DNA of 64,000 bases from Phorcus lineatus (lineage: Eukaryota; Mollusca; Gastropoda; Trochida; Trochidae): positions 11,445,016-11,509,015 of the forward strand of contig OV121098.1 in NCBI GenBank assembly GCA_921293015.1, given 5' to 3'. The position numbers were made by a program, and so were the translations under genes. Within the stretch, counting starts at the first letter, position 1; each line of letters opens with the position of its first letter. Below, one piece after another: positions 32,745 to 46,400 of the stretch. The notes beneath the pieces were generated by a model that saw only the letters and a program-made list of their open reading frames with translations, did not search any database and was not told the DNA's origin.

Positions 32745-34865
32745 TAATATATGCGATATTGGCTACAGCATATATTCATGAGGGTGTTGGGTTTTTAAAA
32801 AAATAATAGTTGAGCTGTACACACCCAAGGTTAGATCCAACATCTTTGATCATATTTGCTAGATGTTTAATGGCTTTAGGGTGGAGTGAAAGGAATTTGT
32901 ATTATATTTAAGTAGGAATGGCAGAAAAAGCTTCTAGCTAGGAAAGATGAACATGTTTGAAAATTTAATGAGCTATGTCATGTTAGCATTTCCAAAATAT
33001 TCATGATTTTATTGTCAAAGTTTTGGCAATAAGGTCCCCCTTGCTCCCAGCAATAGTGAAATTTGCAGTTTTATTAGAATGTCTTGATGAAATAAGTATT
33101 TTTTGTTGTTGTTTCAGTTGCACTGTGAATAGCTTGATGATTTCAGTTGTATTATTTGAATAAGCATTTTTGTCACATCTTTCTTAAATCATGCAATTTG
33201 CAAAAAATCATTTTAGGAAGAAATTAATTCTTTTATAAACCGTTAGTGACACAATGTCTGTAAAATTTTCAGTGTGTATGAAAAGTGATATCGGACGTCA
33301 TGTTTTTTTTCAACATTAATTAAATTCTTACATTATTTCTTCATTCTCACCTCAGATATGCATGGACTCAAGCTTTTTTAGTTGTTTTTCCTTTTGTATA
33401 TTTTTAGTGTACTAAGATTTACCCTCCAAAATATGCATAGGCTTTTGTATATCTAATAAACTCAGTTTCATATAAATATCAAAATTATCATAACAATTGT
33501 CCTGTTACAAAAAGAGATGGAAATGTTGGTTTTATATGTAAATAAAAAAGATATGTAATAAAATAGCCATAAGGCACATTTTTATTTGCAGGTTATGATT
33601 TTGAGATCTCTGTCTTACTATAGCCATAAAATTGACCTTTACATTTTATGTAACAATAATTAGATGTCACATGTTGTTTTCCAAGTTTTATGGAGAGATA
33701 TTCAATAAAAGATCTATAGATAGAGTAATATTTACATTAAAGAGTTATTTTTCATTTCTACCTGGAAACAATTTCCGTATCTCTTTTGTTTATAGTCTTA
33801 TATAGCAGATATGTCAAATTTTTATATGTAAATTGAATAATTCATAACTTTAACTCAACAGTGTTCGGATGTGTTGATAATGGTCACTTTATGTACAAAC
33901 CTATTGTTAGAAGTTGACAATCTGTAGTTAACAGAATGTTCAGTTAAAGGCTATTGGTCCAAATTAGGACATGGTATGTTATTTCAAACATATTCAAATG
34001 ATGCATGTCCATTGGTTACGACAATTCCTATTGACCAATGGAGTGACAGTTTTATCACCGCACATGACAAAAGATTTGATATGCTTAGAGATGAACAGAG
34101 TTTGAATACATGATTGGACGATTCTATATGCTCAGTGGGTCGTCTGGTCTTTTGTTTGACAATCAATTTCCGACCTTTAACAGACGCCCTCGATGGTGAT
34201 GAAAATCACTCTTTATTTCCATTCAAAATCAACTTAAAGCTCATTTGAATCATATCCTAGCTTAGTTATGATTTATGATTGAAATACAAATCAACCAAAT
34301 AAATAAATTATGAATGATCAGTTAGAAGTTAGATGTTAATTTGTAGCTCATAGTTTTAAATTTTTTTGAAATAAAGAAGTTGTTAGAAAATATTGCTTTT
34401 TTGGTTTAAACATAATTTTATTTCGTATTAAACCTGGATTGGCGAACACGCCATTTAGCTTATTTTAACCCTGCTGGTTACAGAAACGTTAATCGGCCAG
34501 ACCCTGAAAAACTTGAGAGCTTGATATCTGAAAATGATGAAATTTCAGTCTCCTCTTAATTTTATTCAATATCTTTTTTAATTTTCGGTTAACTGATGCA
34601 TTTTTCCTTTCAGAGCTTTATTGTTAGACTAGATACAAAACATAACAACAAAATTAGGAAAACAAAACTATTGAAAACATATTTGTGATATATTGTGTCA
34701 ATTCATAGTGAAACCTTATCAAATGTTGTTGGTTACGCCGAGTCGTGGACTTGACTTTTCAATGCATCCATCAACCTTACGTGGCTATCAAAGACTTTTA
34801 AACTTTGACCAATAATCCCACATATGGTGTTTCAAAAACTAGATTATCTCAAACATTCATGTATA
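32745..34865. other. non-coding DNA, no supported gene
   Basis: AT-rich. The minus frame at 33984-34166 has no recognisable domain. Confidence 0.55.
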
Positions 34866-34869
34866 AAAA

Positions 34870-37090
34870 ATCAGGTTTGAATTCTTACAAAGTTCAAAGG
34901 ATCTTTTAAAGAAAAGTTTTACATAATCCTCTCCGGTTGAGAATCTCTATAATCCCCTACCATGATATACGGGTCTTACTGACAAGGTGTTAACCAGACC
35001 GTCAGACCAGTTGATCCAGAGAGACAGACCATTATTCAGTATTCTTTTTAACTCTCTTCTACCAAATTTCATCAAAAATCCTGTTTTACATAATTTGTTC
35101 AGGTCTCACTAATCCCCTGTCATGATATATGATTCTTACTGAAGCGGTATTTTACTAGATAACACAACCGGAGCAAGAAGTATTTCTATTATTCAGTATT
35201 CTTTTTAACTCTCTTCTACAAAATTTCATCAAAAATCCTGTTTTACATAATTTGTTCAGGTCTCGCTAGTCCCGTATCATGAGATATTGGTCTTACTGAC
35301 AGCGTATATAACTAGATAACTCAACCGAAGCAAGAAGTATTTCTATTATTCAGTATTCTTTTAAACTCTCTTCTACAAAATTTCATCAAAAATCCTGTTT
35401 TACATAATTTGTTCAGGTCTCACTAGTCCCCTGTCATGATATATGGGTCTTACTGACAGCGTATATTACTAGATCACACAACCGAAGCAAGAAGTATTTC
35501 TATTATTCAGTATTCTTTTAAACTCTCTTCTACAAAATTTCATCAAAAATCCTGTTTTACATAATTTGTTCAGGTCTCACTAATCCCCTGTCATGATAAA
35601 TGGGTCTTACTGACAGGGTATTGTACTAGATAACACAACCGAAGCAAGAAGTATTTGCTATTATCAAGTATTCATTTTAAGTTTTTTGTAGAATTTTGTC
35701 AAAGTGTTTAGCTGTTTTTTGTAAAGGCGTTTGTGACAATTACTTTTACATACTAGTCCTGATGACAGGGTATTTTACTACATTACAAACCAAAGCAAGA
35801 GGTATTTGCCATTTTTTGATATTCATTTAAAGTTTTTTGGTAGAATTTTTTCAAAATGTCGAGCTGTTTTTAAATAATCTTTTCAGGTTAAGAGCCTCTC
35901 TAATACCCAATCAATGCATTACTGACAAGTTAGATTTTCCAAATCACTAATGCAGAGCAAGATCATTCCAGTTGTAATTGTGAGATATGCCCTTAATCAG
36001 ATTTTTTACCCTTTTTTAAAATTCTCAAAACTTATTTTTACATCAGTCTTTGAGTTTAAGACCCTCATCCATCTCTTTTTTTGATATTCAGGTCATTAGT
36101 AATATTTATCATATTTCTACCAACATGCTAATGGTGATGTTTGGTTTCATATGGTTATATCAAAAAAAGCAAATAATTATCTCCTGTTTTATCAAATTTT
36201 TCATCAAAATCTTAATGTGATTAAGCAGATCACCTAAACATAGCCAAACATAACGAGAGTTTGTTTAAGGTGCTGTAGCATATCTTATTAAAAAAATTAT
36301 TTTTTTCAATTTTGCCGTATAGAAATAAAGTTAATGGGAAAGGTATTATCTTCAGAGGGTAAAAAATATCATTACTCATTTACCAATTATTGCTAGTATC
36401 AAGAAATTTTCATGTATCAAGCAACAACAAGATGCCAGCATTTTAGTGTGAAGACATTTAATCATTTGAGTAAGGGCAATAGAGTTGCATAGTTTAAATG
36501 TAAGTTTACATATTTTTAAGGACACTTTTTATTGGTTTTAAAAGAATTGTCTTGCTATTGGTAACAACATTTTTCCTTTTTTCATAAGATCACTATATTT
36601 TCCTGGAAAATTCTGGACTTTCTCCATTAAGTGGTCAGCAGTAACTTCAAAAATAAATATAAATATAAATTCAAAATTCAACATAAATTCCCTTTTTTTT
36701 TTCAAATATATTTTTGCTACCAAAAAACTCCTTTTTCGTAAGATTTCCAGCTTTTAGTTTAAGGGAAAAGTAGTGGCAACTGTTTGGTATTTTAAAATTT
36801 TAAAATTAAGTCTGAGACCTTTTCAGATCCCCTATCATGATATACTGTACATACTGACAGCTGGATTTACCAGATCACCGAACCGTAACTTGTTCTATGG
36901 TAGAGAAATGGTCATTTGTCGGTGTTCTTTCAGATCTTTTCTCGAAATTTTGTAAAAATCCAGTTTTACATAATTCTTCCAGGTTTGGACCCGTTTAATC
37001 CCTTTTCATGATATACTTGTCCTACTGACAGAGTAGATTAACCGGATCACTGGACCGTGGTCAGTTTGGTCAAGATGAAGCGGTCAGTAG
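34870..37090 (+). repeat. ~157-bp satellite array with homogeneous core and decayed edges
   Basis: Unit landmarks: ATTATTCAGTATTCTTTTAA, TTTCATCAAAAATCCTGTTT, ACATAATTTGTTCAGGTCTC, CCCCTGTCATGATATATGGG, TCTTACTGACAG and ACCGAAGCAAGAAGTATTTC. Near-identical units begin at 35031, 35188, 35345, 35502 and 35660 (spacing 157, 157, 157, 158). Diverged units lie before 35031 and from 35815 to about 37080. Confidence 0.85.
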
Positions 37091-37349
37091 CTCGGTATTA
37101 CTCAATTACAAACCCCTGGAAGGTGGCAAATAGTTCATCACAGTTTAATGGAGTTCCTCCCTATTGAAATGTCAAAAGTTTAATGGCTAGATAGAAGGTT
37201 ATTTGTTGGCCTGTCCAAAGAATAAATATTTGTGAAGCGGTCATGTTTGAGGTGTCTTTGTTGAGATGTAAGTTAGTGGAAAATGTTCTGAAGTTTATTG
37301 AAATGTGAGGAGTGTTTTGTAATCAGAAAGATCAAAAGAATTTTAAATA

Positions 37350-37700
37350 GAGATCAAAAGATGATGGACTATTTAATGAAAATGATGGTCATTTTGAGGA
37401 TATAAAAATCCAAATATAAAAGAATTGACACTGAATCTTAATGAAAATTATGCTCATTTGGAGGACATTAAAATGTAAAAATACAGAATTTGGCAATGAT
37501 TTTATTAACTGGATGCTCATTTTTAGGACATTAAAATGGAAAAGTAAAGATATTTACTAAATGGCAATGAATTTTGATGAACATGACGGTCAATTTTAGC
37601 ACATTAAATTGAAATTTAAAATAGATAAACCATGGTGACAATGAATTTTATTGAAATTGAATCCCATTTTGAAGATCAAAAAAGGTAAACCAAATTTTAC
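37350..37700 (+). repeat. degenerate ~75-80-bp tandem array
   Basis: Recurring phrases are GGCAATGAATTTTGATGAA, ATGCTCATTT(T/G)(T/G)AGGACATTA and AAATGGAAAAGTAAA. A stray unit, AATTTTATTGAAATTATGTC, appears near 38086. Confidence 0.6.
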
Positions 37701-37943
37701 CATGAGAATACATGAAATAAAAAAGTAAAAGAATTTGGCCATTGTAACAATTTATTATATTTCGAACGGTGAAACATGTCATTTATCGATGAAAATAAAA
37801 CCCGTATTTTCACTGAGTGAAATAAAAATGGTATTCTACTTAGTGAAATGATGCAACAATCATATGACGTCATATATGACGTTTTAGCTTCTCCATTCAT
37901 ATAGTTATAAGGTCATTTACCGGGTTTCGGGAAAAATGATAAA

Positions 37944-38080
37944 TAGAACATTTGACATTTTTGTCGAATACCATGAATATCTCATCTCATGAAGTAGAAA
38001 ATCATATATGTACAATTTTAAATTTCTACTTCACTCAATGAGATATCCATGGTATTCAACGAGAGATGTCAAATATTCTC
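37944..38080. mobile_element. imperfect hairpin, MITE-like
   Basis: TAGAACATTTGACATTTTTG, TCGAATACCATGAATATCTC and ATGAAGTAGAAA on the left pair with TTTCTACTTCACTCAATGAG, ATATCCATGGTATTCAACGA and GATGTCAAATATTCTC on the right. Arms are about 60 bp with several mismatches. Confidence 0.7.
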
Positions 38081-38089
38081 TATGAATTT

Positions 38090-39170
38090 TATTGAAATTA
38101 TGTCCATTTTGAATATACATAGGTGGTGTGAGGGCTATTTTTTTAAAAATTAGTTTGAAAAATACGTCCATGTTCAAGTAAATCAAAAACATTTTAAATC
38201 CCTTTTTTTGAGACTTTCATATAAAAGTAAAACAAATATTAGGAAGTTTTCCAAATTGAATTAAATGAATAATTGGATTATCCTGTTTCAAAGTGTTTTA
38301 CAGTATCAATTTCAACATATTTGTCATCAAAACAATTTTCTCTGACATCAAGCATCAAGGTAAATCATGAGTGATTACAGGTAAAATTGACACCTGTAAT
38401 TAAGAGCTTAGACCTGTTATAACCGACAGGTGACAAGGCATCAATGAAGAGACTGGGGAAGTCAATCTGACATTTGATACGGGGTAAATTCAACTCCCAT
38501 GAAATGAAACAATTAGAGCGATTATTCGTCACTGTTTGTGACACACGCCCCAACTGACAATTTCTTCATGGTTAGGAAGTTTTGTTTTTAGCCTTAGTTG
38601 TTTTTTTCTGGGTGGTTGTTTCCTTGTCTGAATTGTCAAAAATAATGTCAAGTCCATTTTCAATATTTACGCTCAACCTGACAATGTTTTTATTGTCAAG
38701 GTATTTCTTATCAGCTAGTAATTTACTGTGGTCATGAAAGAGAAAAGGATAAAGATTGCAGGAATTTTTCAGACTTTGTAGCCATGTAACCTGAAACAGA
38801 TCTGTGTCATTGATGAGATTTGTATCAATTCAGGTTTACCTGGTGCTCGTGGGTTCAGGGTTTGTCCTTCAAATTCAGTGACTGTCATTTTTTATACTCC
38901 TGTTAAAAAAACAACTGTTTGACACATGTTAGACATGTATAAAGTGACTGATTTACTCAACGTTTTACAGTCTGCCATCATGTTTTGAGGAAAATGACAA
39001 GAAAAAAACTTGCTGTACTTTTACTTATTTTTTACAACATTTCGAATAAACTATATCTGAGGATAGAATGTCCACGCATTAACAAATGCTTTATGATAAG
39101 ACAATCATTATCAACAATGCTTTGTAATGTCAGAAGTGCAGTGACTAGTGACCTTATTTTGTAGATTCAC
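38090..39170. other. non-coding DNA, no supported gene
   Basis: AT-rich. The minus frame at 38365-38553 is not supported by other signals. Confidence 0.5.
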
Positions 39171-39171
39171 T

Positions 39172-39330
39172 TAAGAATTGACTTCAACATTTATTAAGTT
39201 CATGGAGGTATAAACTTAAAAACCGATGTGCAAACTGTGTGAATCCGCGTAGCGGATTTACGCCGAGTTTGCACATCGGTTTTTAAGTTTATACCTCCAT
39301 GAACCTAATAAATGTTGAAGTCAATTCTTA
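39172..39330. repeat. long palindrome, 65-bp arms
   Basis: The left arm 39172-39236 (TAAGAATTGACTTCAACATT onward) and right arm 39266-39330 are reverse complements with one mismatch. The 29-bp spacer contains its own small hairpin, ATCCGCGTAGCGGAT. AAGTTTATGGAGGTATGAACT near 40067 resembles part of an arm, so the palindrome may be one end of a larger element. Confidence 0.93.
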
Positions 39331-40110
39331 TAAATAAATATATACATACTAGTTGTTTTTAAAACATTTTATTGCTCTAAATATACATATATGCACCAAA
39401 TGGAGCTGCACTATATACGCGAATGAATTCAACGTTCAACAGCATGAAAGAGATAAAATGTCAATCAAAACGTCATCGGATCCCTAGCCCCGCCTACAAA
39501 ACGTTCATCAGCCAATGAAAATCTACAACGCACGTGGCCATGAACTTATCGGACGTCCGTCACACGTGGCCTTGACATTGCTAGTTCTCACAGTTGTAAA
39601 CACAAATTGCGAACGTAGAACTCGGAGAGGAAACCAGCCGAATTTACCCTCGTAGATGCCATATAGGCCTACTGGTGGTGTTATGATCTCGATCTAACGG
39701 AATCTGATTTAACAGCACACAGTTCTTAAACTTGTTGAGGAGCCAAGCTTAACTCTGTTCATGAACTTGACGACATTACTTTGCCAACGTCCCTGCAACG
39801 GCCGCGAGAGCATTGAACAATGACATTTGCCTTCTGTGGGGTGGAACACGATCGGTTGTAATTTCTGATAGAGCTCTCTTGATTATTATGAAAAGGACTA
39901 CCTTTAGAACCTTTGACATTTTAATTATGTTAATTTTTTATTTACCTACTTTCAAGAAGTGGCATTGCACAAAGTGTTGCTATTTTTAGAAAAACGTAAC
40001 TTGTTTACAAATAGTTCCGTCGATGGGCGTGGCTTAAAATGATGTGACGTCACGAAATTAAGTTTATGGAGGTATGAACTGAACTTCTATTACCGTGTTC
40101 AGCGAATCAG
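39331..40110. other. moderately G+C-rich segment, possible interior of an element
   Basis: Between the palindrome and an arm-like sequence at about 40067 lies DNA with higher G+C than its flanks, including CCCCGCCTACAAAACG, two CACGTGGCC sites (near 39532 and 39554), GCCAATGAAAA and TGACGTCACG. No frame is credible. It could be a promoter-like region or transposon interior. Confidence 0.35.
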
Positions 40111-40216
40111 ATTGACGCAAAGCAATTGCTATTTATTTATTTAATCATCATACTCAAAGCTTCCAGGTAAAATAATCATATGAACAAAAAAAACTTTTTA
40201 AAAAAAAGTATGAATG

Positions 40217-40394
40217 CCACTAAAATTTAGTCAATGAAATTTTTTAAATAATTTTCTGTTCCTTCATCCATAATATTTTTTTCTTTAGGCTCTGTGTATT
40301 CAGTCAATCTAGACTTACTGAATGTGGACCTAGACTGTATAAAAGACTCCTATATATACACAGTCATGAAGCAGGACTAGAATGCTACCACTGT
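40217..40394 (+). repeat. unnamed ~165-bp dispersed repeat, copy 3
   Basis: CTAAAATTTAGTCAATGAAA, CCTTCATCCATAATATTTTT, CAGTCAATCTAGACTTACTG, GACCTAGACTGTATAAAAG and CAGTCATGAAGCAGGACTAG match copy 1 in the same order. Confidence 0.75.
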
Positions 40395-40399
40395 AATTT

Positions 40400-43300
40400 T
40401 ATGTTGAGCCAAATGATTACTTGGCCGGTAAAAAATTCTTAAAAAGGATTTCAATTGGAAAATTTTTAAGAAAAAAGAAAAGTCTATCTAAAAAATCATG
40501 TTTTTTTAAAAAAAAATTTCTTGTATTTATGATGTATTTTTCAAGAAAAATAGTTCAAGATTTTATACTGTGAAATGCCGACATTTGCAGTGATAATGAA
40601 CAAAGGAAAAAATCTGCTTTGAAAAAATGTAGAAAACATATATATTGAACGAAGAATCAAATTATCTTTCTGAGGAAAAAACACAGATGCACTGGCATTC
40701 ACATTGTTTATTATGAATAAGAACAAAAAGAAATATTTTAAAAGAAAAATCTGTTTTTGGAGAAATGTACTCTTTGAAAGATACAACCTTGACATTTACA
40801 AGCTTTGTGATCTCTATCAGGATCTGACAGTGATGACTGACATGTCCTATCCTTGAGAAAGAAATGATCTGATTGGTCAAATATCTTTTGATATATGTGT
40901 CAATGAGTTTCATTGGCTCATATTTCAGATCACTCTTCACTTTGGCAAATGTGGCAAGCCTAACCTAGATCTTCAACATGAAGAATTTGAATCAATTATC
41001 ACTTCATAAACTTTATGAACCTCGTCAAATATATTTCAAAATATTTCTCTGATGAAATGTTACACTTCATCTGATATCCTTTCTGAAGGATTCCTTCCTA
41101 TTATCACTTCATAAATAGTGCCAAGCTCATCTAACATATTCCAAAATCTTTTACCGATGTTATAAAAATTTATATATGTTTTCCTTTTTGAAAATTTTGG
41201 TTTTATGGCGCCATCGGTGCTGTTTGGCACATAGACCTGTTAGCGCCTATGGTATTACAAGGTTTGTTTTCCCATCAGGGACTTTTGGTTTGGTCTTTGA
41301 ATGTTTTTTCTTCATTGAACTGCAGTCCAACAGACCAAAAAGCCATTCCAGACTTGTTAGCGCCAATGGTTAAACAAAACTGTTTTTCTCTTCACCAACT
41401 TTTCTTTGGCCCTTACAGCCATTATAAATGGTCCCACAGACTTATAAAGCATTATGAATTGGACAGTTGATGTCTACAACAGTAATATGCGAAATTCGGG
41501 ATGTAAATTACCTACCAAGAATTGTGTTCTGAGACTAAAAACGTCAAAGATACTGCAAAAGTTGATAGGCAAGTATGATGTGAGTTATGGGACATAAATT
41601 CTTGTGCTAGTATCATTTTCTGAGACTTAAAACCTAAAGGATGGGACAAAAGATGTTTACATTGGTACGATATGTGTTTTGGGATGTTTATTACTCATAC
41701 ACAACCGTGTTCTAAGAGTGTGATGGTTTATTGAAGAGGTGTTTCGTAAAAAAGAGTTTGTTCTGTGCTGCTAGATCCAGTTTTCAAAATGTTAGGTTAA
41801 GGGAAGATTAGTTCCGGGGCTTTAGAAAGACAAATGAAGAGATTTGCTCAGAAATATTAACGTTTTATCTGCCATGGCAAAACTATCAGGCTATCCAGCA
41901 ATGTCCATCAATGATAACTTTAATAAACAAAACCTCTGACACGCTTTTATCTTCATTTACAAAATGTTTTTGATGAAATTTTTTTTGATGAAATATTTTC
42001 TTCTTTTTCTGAAGATTGTAAGGATATATATATATATTTTTTGACCAATTTTGAAGAAATAAGAATACTAGGAATCTATTTTTATTAAAAAGGTTGTACT
42101 ATAACAAACCGCAAAGGAGAAAAAAAACGTCTCTTTATTCAATTCTGTGAAACCCTTGAGAAACTTTTTTGCACTGTTGCCCAAAATTGATTCTTGTTTT
42201 CAACTCCTTCAATGAAACAAAAAAAACAAACTGTGATTAGATGTTTCATTCTTGAAATAATTTTCTCTATATCAATCAAAAGAACTAGTTAAACCAATTT
42301 ACGAGGCAATTATTCCCCTTTTTTTTAATAGATCATTCAAAAAGGATGAAATGTTTCTAGAACATGCCCCTAGAACTGTAAGAGTTTGAGGTTTACCAAT
42401 GCAACTCTGGTATGTGTGTCATAATTTTTATTATTCAGCAAAACTTTAAAGAAAGCCTTCTTAGATATAGAAATTTAAGTGTTGTTAAAATTAAGGACTT
42501 ACTTATGTTCTATTTCATATCAAATATCATAAAATAAAATTTTAGCTATAGATCTTTTTTTCGGATATTTATCATAAGTTATTACCCATGAAATAAAACA
42601 CATCTTGTTTCATATTTTAATTGTATGCACATATGACCATGCCATTTTTTTATAAGGTCAAATATCAAAAATATATTCCTGTATTTCAACTTCCATGAAT
42701 TAAATGTGACTCCTATAGGAAAGACTACAACAGGTTTTTGTGTTTTATGCTCAAAGTATAAATTCTAAAAATAGATTTCTGTCAACCACACTGACCATCA
42801 TTGAGAGGAAAATGCTTTGTAATTTTTTACTCTTTTATCTAAATCTTAACTTTGGCAAAGACAAGGTAATTTAACAAAAAAATATTTTCTTTCTTTTTTT
42901 GAACAACCATCAATCTTTTAACTAATTCAGTAAAGAAAAGATAATGTGGTAAACTTCTTCTCATGGGAAAAACGAAGGTTAATTCTTAAAGGGGCAAAAG
43001 TCTCCGAGTCTATCATTAGCTAACAGCCCTCTCAATCAACACACATAATATATAACACTCCCAGACATTGATTGCACGTGTTACGGCACCCATGGCATTC
43101 TGGGAATTCTACACGCCGTTCAGAGAACTAAGCGTGTCAAAGCCTGCTATGAGCATCTTAAACAACTCTTCCCAGGGGCCTTTGCAAAGCATCAGTCAAC
43201 ATTTTTACAATTTGAGTTGTCAAATTCAAATTCTTTTCGTGTTTGAAAATTGCATCAAATTTTAATTCTTTAGGTTTAATCTTATAGAAGAAATGATTCC

Positions 43301-45485
43301 TAAGAATTGAATGTAAATTTTACTTGCCTTGAATAAAAGTGCAAATTAATTGTTTTATTGCCCTTACTATCACTTGCTTTTCAAGAATTTTGAATCATCC
43401 TATATTTATTGTTTCAAATGCTGCCTTTGGCAGTTTTATGATTTCCTCCAACAAACAAAATTTCTCCAAAAATGCTGCTGATAAAGTCTCTCCAACCTCT
43501 CCTGTTGCTACCATTGCCAATTTTCATGAATCAATTTACACAAAATGTATTGTGGTAGAAACTGTAAACTATACTTAGACAGGTTTTCTGTTTTTCACAA
43601 AATAGTTTAAATTCAAAAACAACATTTTTTAGATTATCCTTCCATACCTTGCTGATTTGATAAAACATATTTCTATCCCAATTTTTTCATCATAAACTTA
43701 GAATTTTTCCTATTTTCCAGGCACCATATCTAAATGAATTACTAAATATACAAAACTGATTGGGAAAGTCCCTCCAAGTGTGTCCTATGCTGTATTCTTC
43801 AATGTCCAGTTCCTTTCCCAGCTCCATCCAAGCACCAAATCTTTATAAATTTACTCAAAACTTATTGAGACGGTCCCTCCAAGAGGTTCCAATGCCCTGC
43901 TCCCAGTCTTCATGTCTGCCAGACTCAGGGTGCTGTTGAAGAATGGGTGTTTACATTCTGCACAAATCTGTAGAAAGAAAGGGGGAAACAAAGGTCTTTT
44001 TAACTCGTGTCTCAATATCGTTCACTTGTTTTGGCAACAAGGAATGCTAACTGGCAATAAAAGTCACGCTCAGTCTGTTGCATGTCACCTGTGAAGGAAA
44101 CACGGAAACTCCTAGCATTGCTGGCAGTGCTGTTGGTGCAGAGAGTTTTTGATAGAGAAGTACTGCAGTAAAATTTTATCTGTGAAATGATTGAATAATA
44201 TTTATTGATCATTGGCTGTTTTGAATATTTATTAATATGATTTTGCTTAAAAACAAGTTTATTATTGGTCTGGAACTCCTTGCATGGTTGGAAGTGCTTT
44301 TGGTGCAGAGAGTTTTGGCAGAATTTTTATTCTATAAAATGATTGAATAATTTTAATTCATCAATAACTAGTTATATTTGATAGTTGATCAGATTGTGTT
44401 TATGTTTGTTTCCCCCCCCCCCCCCCCCGCAACATTGCAATCCACATTTTCAGTCTATACATTTTTAAAAACTCTCGAAATAAAAGCAGAGGGTTGACTC
44501 AATTCAAACTTTAACTACCAATAAATTTAAAATCTTAAAGTTAATGATAAAACATTATTAAACTGTTATCAAGGTTTCACATTTCAGATATTAGCTAGAA
44601 TGAGGAGAATGAAGAGATATAGATATTTATAAAAAAAAATTAAGTATCATTATTGAATAAATAAACAACAAGCTTTATGGATAGCAGTTTCTTTATTCTG
44701 AGGTTGTTACATTTCTATCAATTTTCTTCATTTTGTTTTTCAAACCAACATAAGAATTTTCATAAAAAAATTACTCTTAAAATAAAGAAGTTATCATGCA
44801 TACTATCTGTCCTATGTTCTTCAAATAAAAATTAATTGATTAAAATTGCAACTTAAAGGACTGAAGAATTTCTTATCTGCATTCAATGTCTTTACAATGG
44901 TGTTAAAATAAGTTTATATGTGGGTTACTATTCATATTACATATGTATTGGATGTGCTGGGCAATGTCAACATGTAAATTGGATATGGTAGTTGTCTGTA
45001 ATTAGGAGTATATCAATTAACCCCCTGCCGTTTATTAGCTATCAATGAATGCAGCTCCTGTCAACAACTGGCAATCTGTGGGGCATCCAATTAACACCTA
45101 TGGTTAATTAGCTGAGTTAATTAAGTGATCACTGAATGAGACATTGTTTATACATCAGAAGATCTGAGATAAGAACTGATGGAGAAACAAAGGAGAATGG
45201 CCGGATACCGTACATGTTAAAGTCTCTGTGGCTCAGTGAATGAACTGATCGGACATTCAGTACTTTGTTGATTGATATCTGACTCTCAGAATGTATAGTT
45301 TCAATCCCAAAGAAGACTTGTTTAAATGTTCCCAATTTTTTTTTTAAAGAAATGGTACCTTGACTGAAAAGACTCATGGATTTTACAGGTACTATAATCT
45401 TTGGCTTTCACACAGTAACAACTTTAGTGCTTCGGAAAATTGTTCTAACCAGTTTGAATAATGCTGCTATCATATTATGTTCTAA
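40400..45485. other. non-coding DNA, minor repeats, no supported gene
   Basis: 41200-41450 holds two diverged ~118-bp units (GACCTGTTAGCGCCTATGGT and GACTTGTTAGCGCCAATGGT). 44412-44428 is a run of 17 C. Frames such as 43339-43578 and 41249-41470 show no known domain or splice context. Confidence 0.5.
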
Positions 45486-45489
45486 GGGA

Positions 45490-46400
45490 TTGGTATCCAG
45501 ATTTTCAATACAAAGAACCAACTAACGCTGCACCTTAGAATCTGCAGTTGATACTTAAATATACCATTTATATCTTTTCTCACTAAGGATTTGATCCAAG
45601 AGATTCAATCACTCTACAATGAGGTCTGTAGTTACTTTAATATGCCATAAACATCTTTTATCTGTTATATATACTATTGCCATCTCTTGCTTTTTTGGAT
45701 TTGAACCCAGGTGTCCTCCCTCTCTGCTATTAATGCTGCAGTTGCTTGTAAACTTTTACCATCTTCTATTTCTTGAGATTTATCCAAGATATTCTGGAAA
45801 AAGAACCACTATGCTATTGAATCTGCCTTTGCTTGAAATATTTTTACCATTGTTTTACTCTTGGGACTTAAACGAAGATGTTATTTCACTTTACATAATT
45901 CTGCAGTTTCTTGGGAGTCTTTTGGGATTTGAACTCAGACATTGAATGTTTTGGTCATATGTGCCATTTCAATGTACTGTCTGATGGGAATTGATCCAAG
46001 ATGCTCAACCAGTCCATAATCAATTTTGCATTGCTATTTAGATTTTCTGTCTCTGGGGATTTGAACTCAGATTTTCTGGACAGAATTCAAACCACCATTT
46101 TAAAATTGAGTTTGAGTTACTGTATACTATTACCATCTGTTGTCTCTGGGGACATGATCAAAGATGTTCTACCAGTATACACTCAATTCTGCAAGTGCTA
46201 TCTCTATCGTTTGTATCTTTGAATTTCAACTGCGATTTTCTGGACTAGGAAACATAACCATTGATCCAAAATATTCCAGACTCCACAATCAGCTTGGATG
46301 TTACTAGCATATATATCCTTTGTTCCTTTTGTGATATGAATCCAGGTTTTTTCAATGCTCTATCTCTACTCTAGACTTGCAAGACAAGGACCTTTATTTT
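45490..46400 (+). repeat. ancient degenerate ~100-bp tandem array
   Basis: The phrase TCT(C/T)GGGATTTGAACTCAG and variants (GGATTTGAACCCAGG, GGGACTTAAACGAAGATG, GGAATTGATCCAAGATGCTC, GGGACATGATCAAAGATG) recurs about eight times, each followed by TTCTGGA-like and ACTATTACCATCT(G/T)TT-like phrases. The open frames across 45619-46222 are by-products. Confidence 0.6.

Noticed and set aside
43984-44020. CTTTTTAACTCGTGTCTCA similar to 27535-27555, possible retroposon copy
   Set aside because: The match is limited to under 20 bases and flanks differ.
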